64,000 bases of DNA from Prorocentrum cordatum (lineage: Eukaryota > Sar > Dinophyceae > Prorocentrales > Prorocentraceae), in assembly GCA_963575745.1 (NCBI GenBank), contig CAUYUJ010007491.1:90102-154101 (forward strand). The letters are read 5' to 3'. The notes under the pieces were generated by a model. That model was not told where the DNA came from. It worked only from the letters and a program-made list of their open reading frames with translations, and searched no databases. Positions 10,224 to 19,837 of the stretch are shown here, one piece after another (the stretch's first letter is position 1; every line of letters starts with the position of its first letter). A program made the position numbers and the translations under genes.

Positions 10224-10362
10224 GGATCGACGACGCCTACGGCGAATCACCGCCGCCCCCTGCCTGTGTGGAAGCGCCTATGTGGCCGAACGTTGAGGCC
10301 AGACCTGCCAAGATATCGGACCATGTGTTCCCCGAATCGGTTTGGAAAGCCTTCGGGGAACA
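10224..10362 (+). repeat. Dispersed 145-bp repeat, copy 2
   Basis: Same module as 8683-8830 (ACGCCTACGGCGAATCACCG onward). It again leads into a minisatellite block. Confidence 0.7.
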
Positions 10363-11335
10363 CGTGGGCATCTTGTAGGTCATCTTGGCCGCCTGGAGGC
10401 TATTTTGATCCTTTCGGGCCTTCTTGGAGGACGTCTTGGAGGGCTCGTGGGCCGTCTTGGAGGCCATCTTGAGCGTCTTGGAGGCCTCTTCGGTCGTCTT
10501 GGGGGCCTCTTGTGGCCGTCTTGGGCGCCTCTTGGGCCGTTCTGGGGCCATCTTGGAGGCCTCTTGGGCGATCCTTGGGCGATCTTTGGGGGCTCTTGGG
10601 CCGTATCGGGCCGTCGGAGGGCCGAAACGAAGCAAATGTCAAAATCTTTTAAACATCTACGGAAAATCACTCTTTTTGGCCTTTTCTGGCCTTCCTGGAG
10701 GCCCTCTTGGAGGCCTCTTGGGCTGTCTTGGGCCAGCTGCGAGCCACCTTCGGCCATCTTGGTCGGCTCCTGGCCCGTTTGACGCCGTCGGAAGCCGTTT
10801 GGGGGGCCTTTCTGGGCCGATCTGGGGCCCTTTTGGGGTGCTCCAGGGCTGTCTTAGAGGCCATTTTGGGCGTCTTGGAGGCCTCTTGGGCCGTCTTCGG
10901 GCCCTCTTGGGGCGGTCTTGGGGGCGTCATGGGCTGTCATGGGGCCATCTTGGAGGCCTCTTGGGCGATCTTGGAGCGATCTTGGGAGCCTCTTGGGCCG
11001 TCTTGGGCCGTCGGAAAGCAGAAAAGGCGCAAATGCCCAAATCCTTCAAAAACCCAGGGAACATCAATGATTTTGGCCTCGCAGGGCCTTCCTGGAGAAC
11101 CTCTTTGAGGCCTCTTGGGCCGTCTTGGAGGCCTTTTGGGCCGTCTTAGACCATATTGAGGCCATCTTGGGCCGTCTTGGATGCATCTTGGGGCCATCTT
11201 AGCCGTCTTGGAGGCCATCTTGGCTGTCTTGGAGGCATCTTGGAGGGCATCCTGGGCCATCTTGGCCGTCCTGGAGGCCATCTTGGACCAACTTGGGGCA
11301 ACCAAGGCATTGACGGACGGAATTTCGGGAATCTC

Positions 11336-11455
11336 CCAGGACCCCGGCGGGACGCGCTGGAGCCCCAGGGGGAGCTCTTTTGGAAAAAGAACCAAAACCA
11401 AAACCTGAGAGGGTCCGGCACGCCAGGCACCCCTGCGATGAATCGACCGGGGGCG
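11336..11455 (+). repeat. Dispersed 118-bp module, copy 2
   Basis: GACCCCGGCGGGACGCGCTG, AGCTCTTTTGGAAAAAGAAC and CACGCCAGGCACCCCTGCGA align with 10105-10222. Confidence 0.7.
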
Positions 11456-11469
11456 GCGGATCCCCAGCT

Positions 11470-11530
11470 GCCTGCGGCAAGTCCCGCCACCGTGCAAGCC
11501 CTGCTGTCTGGGCGGCGACTCTGCATGTGT
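11470..11530 (+). repeat. Dispersed 60-bp motif, also at 47275-47335
   Basis: CTGCCTGCGGCAAGTCCCGC, then a GTGC...CCAGC or GCC segment and GGCGACT, is shared with 47275-47335 on the same strand. Confidence 0.6.
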
Positions 11531-11557
11531 GGCGCGCTCCTCCGCGTCGCGTCTTTC

Positions 11558-11757
11558 GGAGGCCTAGAGGTTGACACCAACACCAAGATCGGCGGTGTGC
11601 CTCCACCGAGGGAAGACAATCCCAATCTCGGGGATGGTGGCAATAGTATGGCTTCCAAGGTGGCCGAAATATTGCCACCAACACCGAAATCTAGGATCCT
11701 TTTTCCCATGTGGAGGCACCCCCCTGTGTCGGTGTTGGTGCTCATTTCCAGGCCTCC
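11558..11757. mobile_element. 200-bp foldback element
   Basis: The two halves are inverted copies over almost the whole length. GGAGGCCT, CACCAACACC, GGTGTGCCTCCAC and TCGGGGATGGTGGCAATA in the left half pair with the reverse complement of the right half (GGCAATATTTCGGC, GTGGAGGCACCCCCC, GGTGTTGGTGCTC, CCAGGCCTCC). Only a short centre is unpaired. It would form a long hairpin. No target duplication was identified. Confidence 0.7.
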
Positions 11758-11864
11758 AAGTCTGGGCTTTCTTCTCGTCTTCGCCGTCTTCCTCCCCCTC
11801 TTCTGTCCTTTCGTGGGCTCCCGTGGGGCTGTCTTCGGGGTCCCCTGGGCCACTTTGGGCTGTC

Positions 11865-12024
11865 TTAGGGTTTGGTCGGGCATGTCCCTCTACAGGAGGA
11901 AATCCAAAAATAGTCAACAAATGCTCTGGGGACGATTTTTTGAATACTTGTTAGCATTTCGGGGGTATTTTGCACTGCTCGTCCAAAGCCCGGTTGTAGG
12001 AGGACAGGCCTGGCCTAACCTTAG
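11865..12024. mobile_element. TIR element, family 1, copy B
   Basis: The left end TTAGGGTTTGGTCGGGCATG, followed by TCCCTCTACAGGAGG, is matched in inverse by TTGTAGGAGGACAGGCC then TGGCCTAACCTTAG at the right. The AT-rich interior includes GGGGACGATTTTTTGAATAC, similar to copies A and C. Confidence 0.7.
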
Positions 12025-12499
12025 GGCCGTCCTGGAGCCCTCTCGGGCCTTGGCCGCCTGGGGGCTCTCGCGGTGCCGCCCCTTGACCGCCCTGGGGGTT
12101 GTCGAGGGCTTGTCGCATGCCGCCTCGGCACCACAAGAGGGAAGGACTCGGCCACCACCACCTCTGAGCCGAGCCTCCGGTGGGACGCGTGGGACTTCCT
12201 CGTGGCACTTCCTCGTTGCACTGATGCTCGCTGCGCCCCCCCCCCCCCCGGCGCTCGCGGGGGCCTTCTGGAACCCCGCGTGGCGGAACTCCGCCAGGAG
12301 CGTGGGCATCGAATACTCCTGCTCCAGAGGCAAGCAGAGGATTTCGATTTCTCACCCCTGGCGACTTCGCGAGGGGAGCGCGCGAGCGGCACTCCCTCGT
12401 GGCACTGTGCAGCACGAGCGCTGCAGAGCGACTGCGGGCACACGGACCGCCGAGCGCCCGCCCGACGGCAGAGCGCCCGACGGCAGAGGTCACAGGCTG

Positions 12500-13030
12500 C
12501 AGCACTCGGCCAAGCCGAACTCGGCCAAGCCGAGCTCGGCCAGCCTGAGCTCGGCCAGGGGCCGAGTTTCGCACGGCCGAGCTCAGCGCGGGCCGAGCTT
12601 CTCCAGCCGAGCTTCTCTGGCCAGAGGTTTTCTGGCCGAGCTCGTCTGGCCGAGCTCGGCGCAGAGTCCCGCTTGCAACCGGAGCGCTGGCCGAGCCCGG
12701 CGGGCCGAGTTCAGCGCGAGCCGAGTTCAGCTTGGCCGAGTTTCCCCCGGCCGAGTTGTTCCCGAGCCGAGTTTCCCAGGCCGAGTTTTTCCAGCCGAGT
12801 TTATCGCACCGGGTTCGGCGGGCTGAGTTCAGCGCTAGCCGAGTTCGGCTTGGCCGAATTTCCCCTGGCCGAGTGTTCCCAGCCGAGCTTCTCCGGTGGA
12901 GTCTTTCCGCGTCCGAGTTTGTCAGGCCGAGTTTTGCCCGAGCCGAGTTTCCTTGGCCGAGTTTATCCAGCCGAGTTCATCCAGCCGAGTTCGGCTGGCC
13001 GAGTTCTGCATGGCCGAGTTTATCCAGAAT
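12500..13030 (+). repeat. GGCCGAGTT minisatellite
   Basis: Degenerate units of about 13-17 bp built on GGCCGAGTTT...CC or GCCGAGCTC. Open frames of Ala-Glu-Phe or Trp-Pro-Ser type follow from the repeat. A second region of the same family lies at 21770-22490. Confidence 0.85.
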
Positions 13031-13654
13031 CGTCTGTGCGAGCCCCAATGGGCGTTTCGGGCGCGCACGGCCCCCCCAAGAGGCAAGCCTTGAAGGGAGT
13101 GTCTACCGCTCAGACACCCTGAGCGAGTGCGAGGAGCGTCGAAGGAGCTGTCGTGGAGAGCCCGCGCGAGGCACATCAGCCAGGCGAGCCCATATTCAAA
13201 CAAGCGCGGCCTAAACAAACTTTTTGTGCCGGCGGCGAGGCAGGGGTCGTCTGCGTTAGCGGAAAGAGCTAGAACGGCGGTACGGTTGAAGCAATTTGCG
13301 CCACCATGCAGGAGCACGGAGAGACAAAGAAGGCGTTCGAAAAGGGGGGCGGGGGGAGCAAACCGCTCAGTGGGGCTGGTCACGCCCCGAGCGCGTGGCG
13401 CGGCCAGCCCCGCCGGCGGGCCCGCGGCTGCTGCATCGGGGCCGGCGGCGGCGGGGCGCAGTGCGCGGGAGCGAACTTCCAGGGTGCAAGGGTGCAGAAC
13501 GAACAGTATCAAGCCCGACGGCAGCCCTTCCCCAGGGTGGCACGGGCGTGGTGCCAGCCGGAGCTGGGGCGTCAGCAGGCGGGCGGCCATCAGACCAAGC
13601 CCCGGGGGCCAGCGCGGGTGGCGGCGGCGGACCGCCAGGGGCAGCGGCTGCGAG

Positions 13655-13770
13655 CGCGAGAGGAGGAGGAGGAGGAGGAGGAGGAGGAGGAGGAGGAGGA
13701 GGAGAAGGAGGAGGAGGAGGAGGAGGAGGAGGAGGAGGAGGAGGAGGAGGAGGAGGAGGAGGAGGAGGCA
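13655..13770 (+). repeat. (GGA)n tract
   Basis: GAG triplets with one AAG. GCAGGAGGA units follow to about 13830. Confidence 0.95.
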
Positions 13771-13830
13771 GGAGGAGCAGGCAGGAGGAGCAGGCGGGAG
13801 GAGCAGGCAGGAGGACGCCCCGCCGTTGCT

Positions 13831-14330
13831 GAGCCGGGTGGGGCGGCAGGCGGCCGCAGGGCGGCGCCCGCCGTCTGGCACCCAAGGGGGCCAGGGGGCA
13901 GGGCGCGAGCGGCGTCGAGCGGGGGGCGGAGGACGCGGCGGAAGGGCTGGCCTGCGGGGCTGGGGAGGCCCGCAGGGGCAGGGAGGGGGGGGGGGCCGCC
14001 GCGCAGGGAGGGCGGCAGGGAGCCCCCGCCAGGAGAGCGGCGGAGCCGGTGCAGCCGAGCGAGAGCAGACGGGGCGCCCCTGCGGGGTAGGAGAGGCCCG
14101 CAGGGGGGGGGGGGGAGGCAGCCTCATCGCGGGGGAGGGAAGCGGCCAATATGGGGCCCCCGCCGTGGGCGGAGAGCACTGGGCGGGCGCAGGTGGCAGA
14201 AGGCAAGAGTGAGGCTGTGGCCGCCCCTCGCCCGGGAGGGCGGGAGGGGGCGCAGCGCGGGGGAAGCGCGGGCCCACCACCGTCGGAGCGGACTGCGGCG
14301 GGCGCGCCGGGAGGGCAGAACTCGGGAGCG
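13831..14330. other. GC-rich, purine-biased sequence without a recognised gene
   Basis: GGC, GGG and CGC rich. Frames are open on both strands over hundreds of bases, as expected from the composition. No motif is recognised. Confidence 0.3.
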
Positions 14331-14332
14331 AA

Positions 14333-14476
14333 AGAGGGACGCAGACGCACATGAATCCACACGCTGGTTTCGAGAGTTCGCACTGCGCGAATGTCTGTAT
14401 CACGCGGCCAGTCTCGTGGGTCAAGGGGCCGCGCTCGTGTAACTATGCATAGCTGGGCGAGTACGTTCTTCGTGAG
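14333..14476. mobile_element. Short TIR element, family 3, copy 1
   Basis: CATGAATCCACACGCTGGTT, CGCGGCCAGTCTCGTGGGTC and CATAGCTGGGCGAGTACGTT match the copy at 26161-26288, whose 10-bp ends are perfect inverted repeats. Confidence 0.6.
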
Positions 14477-14814
14477 CTCCCTGAGAACTGCGGCAGGGCC
14501 CCTGGCGTGCGGCCCGCCGACTCCGGCGGCTGGAGCCGAGCGACGGACGGGGCGATGCCCGGGGAGGGGGCGGGCGCCAGGCGAGGGGGCAGCTCAGAAG
14601 AGAGCCGCGTGCCAGCGGCGGGGCGGCGCTCCGCGAGGCAAGCCGCGGGTCGGCAGGGCGCCTGCGGGGCAGCGAGTGCACCCATATAGGGGCCCCGGAG
14701 CGCCGGAGGGGCCACGAGCGCCGGAGGTGTGGCACTGGAGGCCAGGGCGGGCAGGGGGGAGGGAGGGGGGGGGCACTTCTGCGGGGACCTGGGGAGGCTC
14801 TCCCGCGCGTGGCA

Positions 14815-14912
14815 CCTCCTCCTCCTCCTCCTGCTCCTCCTCCTCCTCCTCCTCCTCCTCCTCCTCCTCCTCCTCCTCCTCCTCCTCCTCTCCCTCCTGC
14901 TCCTCCTCCTCC
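14815..14912 (+). repeat. (TCC)n tract
   Basis: CTC triplets with a few TGC and TCC interruptions; the Leu and Pro frames are artefacts. Confidence 0.95.
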
Positions 14913-15990
14913 GCCTCCAGTGGCTGTCCGCGCGTGGGGCGTGCCGAGCCCGGCTCCCGAGGCCGGGGGGCCCGTGCGCCAGAGGGGGCGGCTGGGGATC
15001 GTGGCGGCCGGGGAGGCGCTGCCCGGCCGGCTGCTCCGCGCGTCCACAGCAGCTGCGCGCGGTGCGGCACTCTCTGGGGGGTCGCACGACGAGTTGCGGA
15101 AGCCCCGTCGATGCAGTGGCGCCGCGGCGGCGCGCGGGCCACGCGCCGCGCGCGCACGTCGGCTCCATGCCGCGTCGCGTGCCTTTCCCCGCCCCGTCGT
15201 TGTCCAGGCCCCTGCCTTCGCCCCTTGCCTCTGCCAGGCAGCTGCTCCATGCTTGGCGCGTGCGCGGCCCACGCCGTCTGCCAGCTCGTGTGGATTCCCC
15301 GCGCATGGCGCAGCCGCTAGATAATTATCTACGCTCTCGTCACGCAGCCGGCAGACGACCTCCTCGCAGAAGGGATCCCGTCCGTCTGGTTCGCACGTCG
15401 CCCCCGGCCGCCCTACCCGATTGTCGCAGAGAGCTTCACAGCCGACGACCAACATGGGCCCGCATGGCTTCTTCAGCCTGTGCACAACTCCTGGCCGCGT
15501 CTTGACGCGGTTGTTTTGGTAGCTCCATGCGCATGCAGTGCCAGCGTACTCCGAGTTTCCTAAGAAGCGTCGGGGGGGCGGCGTCACCCCCGCCGCCAGC
15601 CCAACATCGACCCCCGTCGCGGGCAGCCACCGCGCGCCGAAGGCGCTCCGACCCCCGTCGCAGCGCAACGACACGACGAGGCGAGGTTGACCGCCGTCGG
15701 GGGGGTACCCCCCCACGCTAATTGAGAAACCCAGAGTATGTAGTTGCGGGGCTTGTAGCGGCGGTCGTGGGGGTCCGGGTGGGGGTGTACGGGACGTGGA
15801 CGTATGGGGCCCGGTGCGCAGGGGGCGGGGGGGGGGCGAGGGCGATCGGCGCGTCCGCCAGGGGCCGCCTCCCGGGCTGGAGGTGGCGCGAGGGTCGGAG
15901 CCGTCGGTGGCTTGGTCCTCGGTTCCTAGGTGTTTTGCGCGCACTCTCACCGCCCGGCTCTTCAGGCTCGTCCCCCTTCCGCTACCAGCG
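14913..15990. other. GC-rich region without a supported gene
   Basis: Long frames exist on both strands (for example minus 15950-14421), but they run through the TCC tract and the composition explains them. Nothing specific is recognised. Confidence 0.3.
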
Positions 15991-15992
15991 GT

Positions 15993-16172
15993 ATCGTTTA
16001 ACTGATCCCCATCCCCATCCCCATCCCCTTCGAGACCCCCATCAAATTACCACCCCAGTTGGGGACACACCCCTCGAAACCCGAAGGGAACGACCTACAT
16101 CCCCATCTAGGGGGTTAAATCGGCCAGTCGGGCCCAGGCCACGCCGCTGGGGATGGGGATCGGTTAAACGAT
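15993..16172. mobile_element. 180-bp TIR element, family 4
   Basis: ATCGTTTAACTGATCCCCAT at the left is matched in inverse by GGGATCGGTTAAACGAT at the right, about 24 bp in all with one mismatch. The right two-thirds (ACCCCAGTTGGGGAC, CGAAACCCGAAGG, AATCGGCCAGT) recur at 17305-17430. Confidence 0.65.
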
Positions 16173-16357
16173 TCGCTCTTCCTGCGGCGTCGGTAAATGG
16201 GGGAGCCGGCTGGTCGGCCGGTGAGCGCTCCTGCTCGTCGGCCGGGGGAGGCGGGCTCAAGCCTCGGGGTCGAAGTCGGCTTCGCTGCGCAGTGGGGATG
16301 GGGTCGCGGTCCTTGGCCCCCAGCTGGGGCACTGGCTTCGCTGGGGGATGGCACTTC

Positions 16358-16501
16358 CAGGGGTGGACCTAAACGGTGTTGTGGCGATTTCGTGGGCAGT
16401 GTTCGTTTCGATGTCGTTTTGCGTTAAAGGCGGATTGAAGACAAAACGAGAGAAAACGAGAACAAAACGAAAACGAAAAACACCGTTTAGGTTCAGCCCT
16501 G
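16358..16501. mobile_element. Non-autonomous hAT-like MITE, 144 bp
   Basis: The ends are CAGGGGTGGACCTAAACGG and the inverse of CAGGGCTGAACCTAAACGG, continuing TGTT (21 of 23 match). They are flanked by GGCACTTC (16350-16357) and AGCACTTC (16502-16509), an 8-bp target duplication with 7 of 8 identical. Ends of CAGGG type and 8-bp duplications are typical of the hAT superfamily. The interior is rich in AAAACGA and encodes nothing. Confidence 0.8.
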
Positions 16502-16637
16502 AGCACTTCTAGGAAGGGGGCGATGGCGCCATGCCACGGGACGCTGACGCAGCCCGTCAGTCGGCCCATGGGGCGAGCCGTTGGCGGCCCCTCGGCCTGC
16601 GCGCGTCGCGGTGTCGCGAGTGGGCCCCTGAGCTCAG

Positions 16638-17430
16638 CATCGTTTAACCGATCCACTCACGGATCCACTGCAATTTATTTCCATTGAATTCATTCCATGC
16701 GTAGGCGTAGCATGCTCAACCCCGTGAACGGGACCCAGTCCCCTGCCGGTCGTCTAGTGCCGCCATCATAGGCAACCAGAGGGGCCATCATAGGCACCTC
16801 GCACCCAATTCGGGGCCATCAGCAAGGCTCGTTTTGGGAAGAAGGACCATCATAGGCCTTCGCTCTCAATCTGTTCATTGAACTCAACTTTCTCGTCGTC
16901 GTCCTCCTCCTCCTCCTCCTTCTCCTCCTCCTCCTGGTCCGCCCTTGCCCTCTCTCCCCCTGGTGAGGACCATCATAGGCCTTATGTACCAGTGAGGACC
17001 ACCATGAGGCCTCACACCCCTCGCAGTTTCCATCATCGGAACTGCGGGGGTCGAACCAAATTCCCACAAACCTGGCACCGTACGTGCAGTGCCAGGGGCG
17101 GCGGCCCGTCTTTCCATCTTACCATCATAGGAGGATGTGAAGTCCCTGAAGACAGGACGGGGTGGGCACGAGCGGGCATCATAGCCGGCTCAAAATCAAA
17201 AGAGGCATCATAACCTCATCAGTCTAGATTGATCCACCCACGGATCCAATGCAGTTTATTTCCATTGAATTTATTCCATGCGTAGCATGCTCACCCCAAC
17301 ATCTCAGCACCCCAGTTGGGGACGTGCCCTTCGAAACCCGAAGGAAACGGCCTATCTCCCCATCTAGGGCATGAAATCGGCCAGTGGGGCCCAGCCCACG
17401 CTGGTGGGGATGGGGATCGGTTCAACGATG
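16638..17430. mobile_element. Possible 0.8-kb TIR element related to family 4
   Basis: CATCGTTTAACCGATCC at 16638-16654 is matched in inverse by GGATCGGTTCAACGATG at 17414-17430 (one mismatch). GGATCCAMTGCARTTTATTT and CATTGAATTYATTCCATGCG occur twice, near 16668 and 17242. Whether this is one element or two partial copies cannot be decided. It encloses the CATCATAGG cluster and a short TCC tract (16890-16940). Confidence 0.45.
16763..17215 (+). repeat. Cluster of CCATCATAGG motifs
   Basis: CCATCATAGG occurs at 16763, 16785, 16847, 16970 and 17122. GCATCATAG follows at 17176 and GCATCATAA at 17205, with degenerate forms near 16816 and 17000. Spacing is irregular (22 to 152 bp), so this is not a simple tandem array. 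Confidence 0.7.
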
Positions 17431-17444
17431 CTCATGAGCAGAGC

Positions 17445-17870
17445 TACCGGCTTGGGCGCGGAGCCGCGCCCGCGCGGCCCGGCTCGGTGGATGGACTGAT
17501 CCTGATTTTGCTGCAGTGGTGCCAGGTGTTGTGTCGGGCGCCAGGGTGGGGGGAGTAGTTCGCGAAAACCGGGGCCTGCAGGTCATGAGCCCCAAGTGGG
17601 GCCAGGAAGCCGAGGATGAACTCGCGGCGGTACCTGATGGGATCGTTGCCCATGTCCACTGCCTGCTGGTGGTTGGTCAGGCGATAGGAGTTCCAGCGGT
17701 CCGACACTTTCTCTGGATTCCCTTTGCCAGTTTGGGTCGTCTGCCTGCGTAGGTGCTCAACTGGGTGAGCAGGGCAGCCCGCTTCCCGCCGTCCCACTGC
17801 ACCCCGCCGGAATCCCGCTGCGTGGGATGGTGTCGCCGTATATGATCTTGAGGAAACCTCTGCAGTCGTC
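17445..17870 (-). pseudogene. Coding-like minus-strand segment, unknown family
   Basis: Minus-strand peptide such as KVSDRWNSYRLTNHQQAVDM and FILGFLAPLGAHDLQAPVFA, and in other frames DDCRGFLKIIYGDTIP, is non-repetitive and protein-like. Frame changes over short distances suggest small introns or decay. The upstream minus-strand sequence runs into a GGA tract. No domain is recognised. Confidence 0.25.
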
Positions 17871-17924
17871 CTCGGTCCAGGCCCTGGGGTCCCTCCGAGG
17901 TGCCCTCGTCGGTGGGCGCTGCGG

Positions 17925-18115
17925 GAGGAGGAAGAGGAGGAGGAGGAGGAGGAGGAGGAGGAGGAGGAGGAGGAGGAGGAGGAGGAGGAGGAGGAGGACG
18001 AGGACGAGGACGAGGAGGACGAGGAGGACGAGGAGGACGAGGAGGACGAGGAGGACGAGGAGGACGAGGAGGACGAGACGAGGAGGAGGAGGAGGAGGAG
18101 GAGGAGGAGGAGGAG
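17925..18115 (+). repeat. (GGA)n with a GGACGA sub-array
   Basis: GGA triplets, then a run of GAGGAC hexamers (about 17995-18075), then GGA again. Confidence 0.95.
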
Positions 18116-19557
18116 GAAGACCTGCTCTCCGCGCGCGGGGCCGTGGCTGGGGGAGCGGCCCGTCCCGGCGGAGTGGGAGCGCGGCCGCATCCCGCGACTG
18201 GCGCGGGGCGCGCGCGCCTCACGCCCTGCTGGCCGCCAGTGACTTCGGAGGGGGCGGCGCCGATTGGGCCCCGCCTTGCCGCGCGGGCGCGGGGGGGCCC
18301 CCTGCGGCTGGCGGTCCGCAGGGTCTGCAGGGAACTCCCGCCGGAGCTGCCCGCGGGGAGAGGTGTGGGGTCCAGCGAGACTTGTTCGCCCCTGCCCGCT
18401 GGGGTCGGCCGGCTGGCGCCGTGGGCGCCTGCTCCACGCGGGTCCAGGAGCGGGTTGGGCAGGGGTCACGGTGGCAGGGGACGCATCCGCCTGGGCGGGC
18501 TCGCAGGATACACCCGGGCCCCGTCCCTGGCCATGATTTCCCGAACGTCTCCTGGGCGGGCGCTCCAGAGGTCGGCCAGGCAGCGCTCGCAGTGCCAAGT
18601 CGCGTTCCATGTTCCTCTCGAGAACAGAACGATCCTCTCGCCGAACGGTGGTAGGCCGTGGGTGTCTGGCCTGGAGTCGGGGCTGCTGGGGCGGAAGGTG
18701 AAGCTGCCTTCGGGGGTGCAGCCGCTCTGCTGGTCGTGCAGAGGCGCGGCGCCGGGGCATCGGGTCGCATCTGCACTTCCAGCCGCTCGTGCCCGCGTCC
18801 CTCCCGAGCCTGTCGCCCGGAGTGCGTCGCGAGGGGATCGCTGTGTCAGTACAGTCGGAGCGTTGACCCAAGGAACCCTAAATAAGGAACGAGGCCCCTT
18901 TTATCCCACAAGTTGAACTTCGATTTACCATCGAAATCGAAAGGAAAACCCAAGGCAAACTGTGAAGCAAACAAGGAACACGGAGCCCCTTCCCAACGAA
19001 AAGGGTTCCTCCTTCAGGGCCCCGACTGTATGGGCTGGGTCCTGGCCGCCCTCCTGCGGCAGGAAGAGCGGGCGACGTGGCGATTGGGCGTTGGGGAGGA
19101 GTACGGGCGGCGGGGCGGGTGGGGGTTGGCGCGCGAGCGCGCCCACGGGGAGCGGCGGTAGCGGCTCCAGGTCGTGTAGGGAGGTGGCGAGCTTCGTCCC
19201 TTCAGGGGATGGGATTGCCTATGACGTCCTGGTTGGTCCTCCAGCAGTCGGTGCAGTGCCAGCGGCACTCGGCGCCCTGCTTGCAGAGCTCCGGGCGGCT
19301 GCCTGCCAGGAGCTGTCCGACATCGGCGCTTACCCGGGCGCCTCCCCATCGCTTCTTGCGGGTGTCGTGGGGGCCCGTCTGGCATCCGTCGCAGCAGACG
19401 TTTGGGGGTCTGGTCGGCAGTGTGGAAGCGGTTGCCTCCGTCCTGCAGCGTGGCAGTCACAGTGCAGCGCCAGGCACAGGGCCACTGCTGGCGGGGGAGC
19501 GGAGGTGTTCCTCCCGTTGCCGGGTACCCCGCCGCCCATGTATTTCAACGGCACCGT
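18116..19557 (-). other. GC-rich region with two WHCxxC-like minus-strand segments
   Basis: Minus-strand frames include TWHCERCLADLW near 18590 and GAECRWHCTDCWRTNQDVIG near 19260; both contain a Trp-His-Cys-X2-Cys motif. They might be exons of a Zn-binding protein on the same strand as the 17445-17870 segment. No complete gene model can be built. Confidence 0.2.
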
Positions 19558-19704
19558 AACGGGTATTTACTAACGGGTACTTTGCAATTTTGCCGAAAGT
19601 TGCCACGTTGGGGCCTCTTTCTGGCAGTGCAGCGTTGCCCACATCGGGAAGGGTTGGGTTCGCTGGGTCACTGGCCAAAGTACCCGTTAGTGGAGTCCCC
19701 GTTT
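19558..19704. mobile_element. 147-bp TIR element, family 5
   Basis: The left end AACGGGTATTTACTAACGGG, then TACTTTG, is matched in inverse by CAAAGTACCCGTTAGTGGAG, then TCCCCGTT, at the right. The CTAACGGGTACTTTG core is identical. No clear target duplication. Confidence 0.65.
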
Positions 19705-19837
19705 GATGGGCGATGAGTATTGGAGCGCCGTCGCCGTGGGCGTAGGGGACAGGAGCCCGATCTCTGCCCCGGTCAGGTCCTCGGACAGGGCGCACACTGC
19801 GCACTGGTGCCTGCCGAGGGCAGGCAAGTCCGCAGGC

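Larger units (their letters stand above)
8893..11310 (+). repeat. 2.4-kb degenerate CCRTCTTGG minisatellite
   Basis: Units such as CCATCTTGG, AGGCCATCTTGG and GGGCCGTCTTGG alternate in lengths of mostly 9 and 12 bp, averaging about 10.5 in the part counted by eye. Because most units are multiples of three, long frames of Leu, Gly, Arg and Trp stay open on both strands. Four conserved blocks of about 100 bp (near 9120, 9789, 10609 and 10998) interrupt it, and two other repeat modules lie inside. Related arrays occur at 22500, 45900, 49255, 54400 and 61365, and inverted at 21090, 26525, 57300 and 59575. Confidence 0.9.

Noticed and set aside
12922-14424. 500-codon Pro/Ala-rich minus frame
   Set aside because: It runs through a GGA tract and very GC-rich DNA where stops are rare; opposite frames are equally open.
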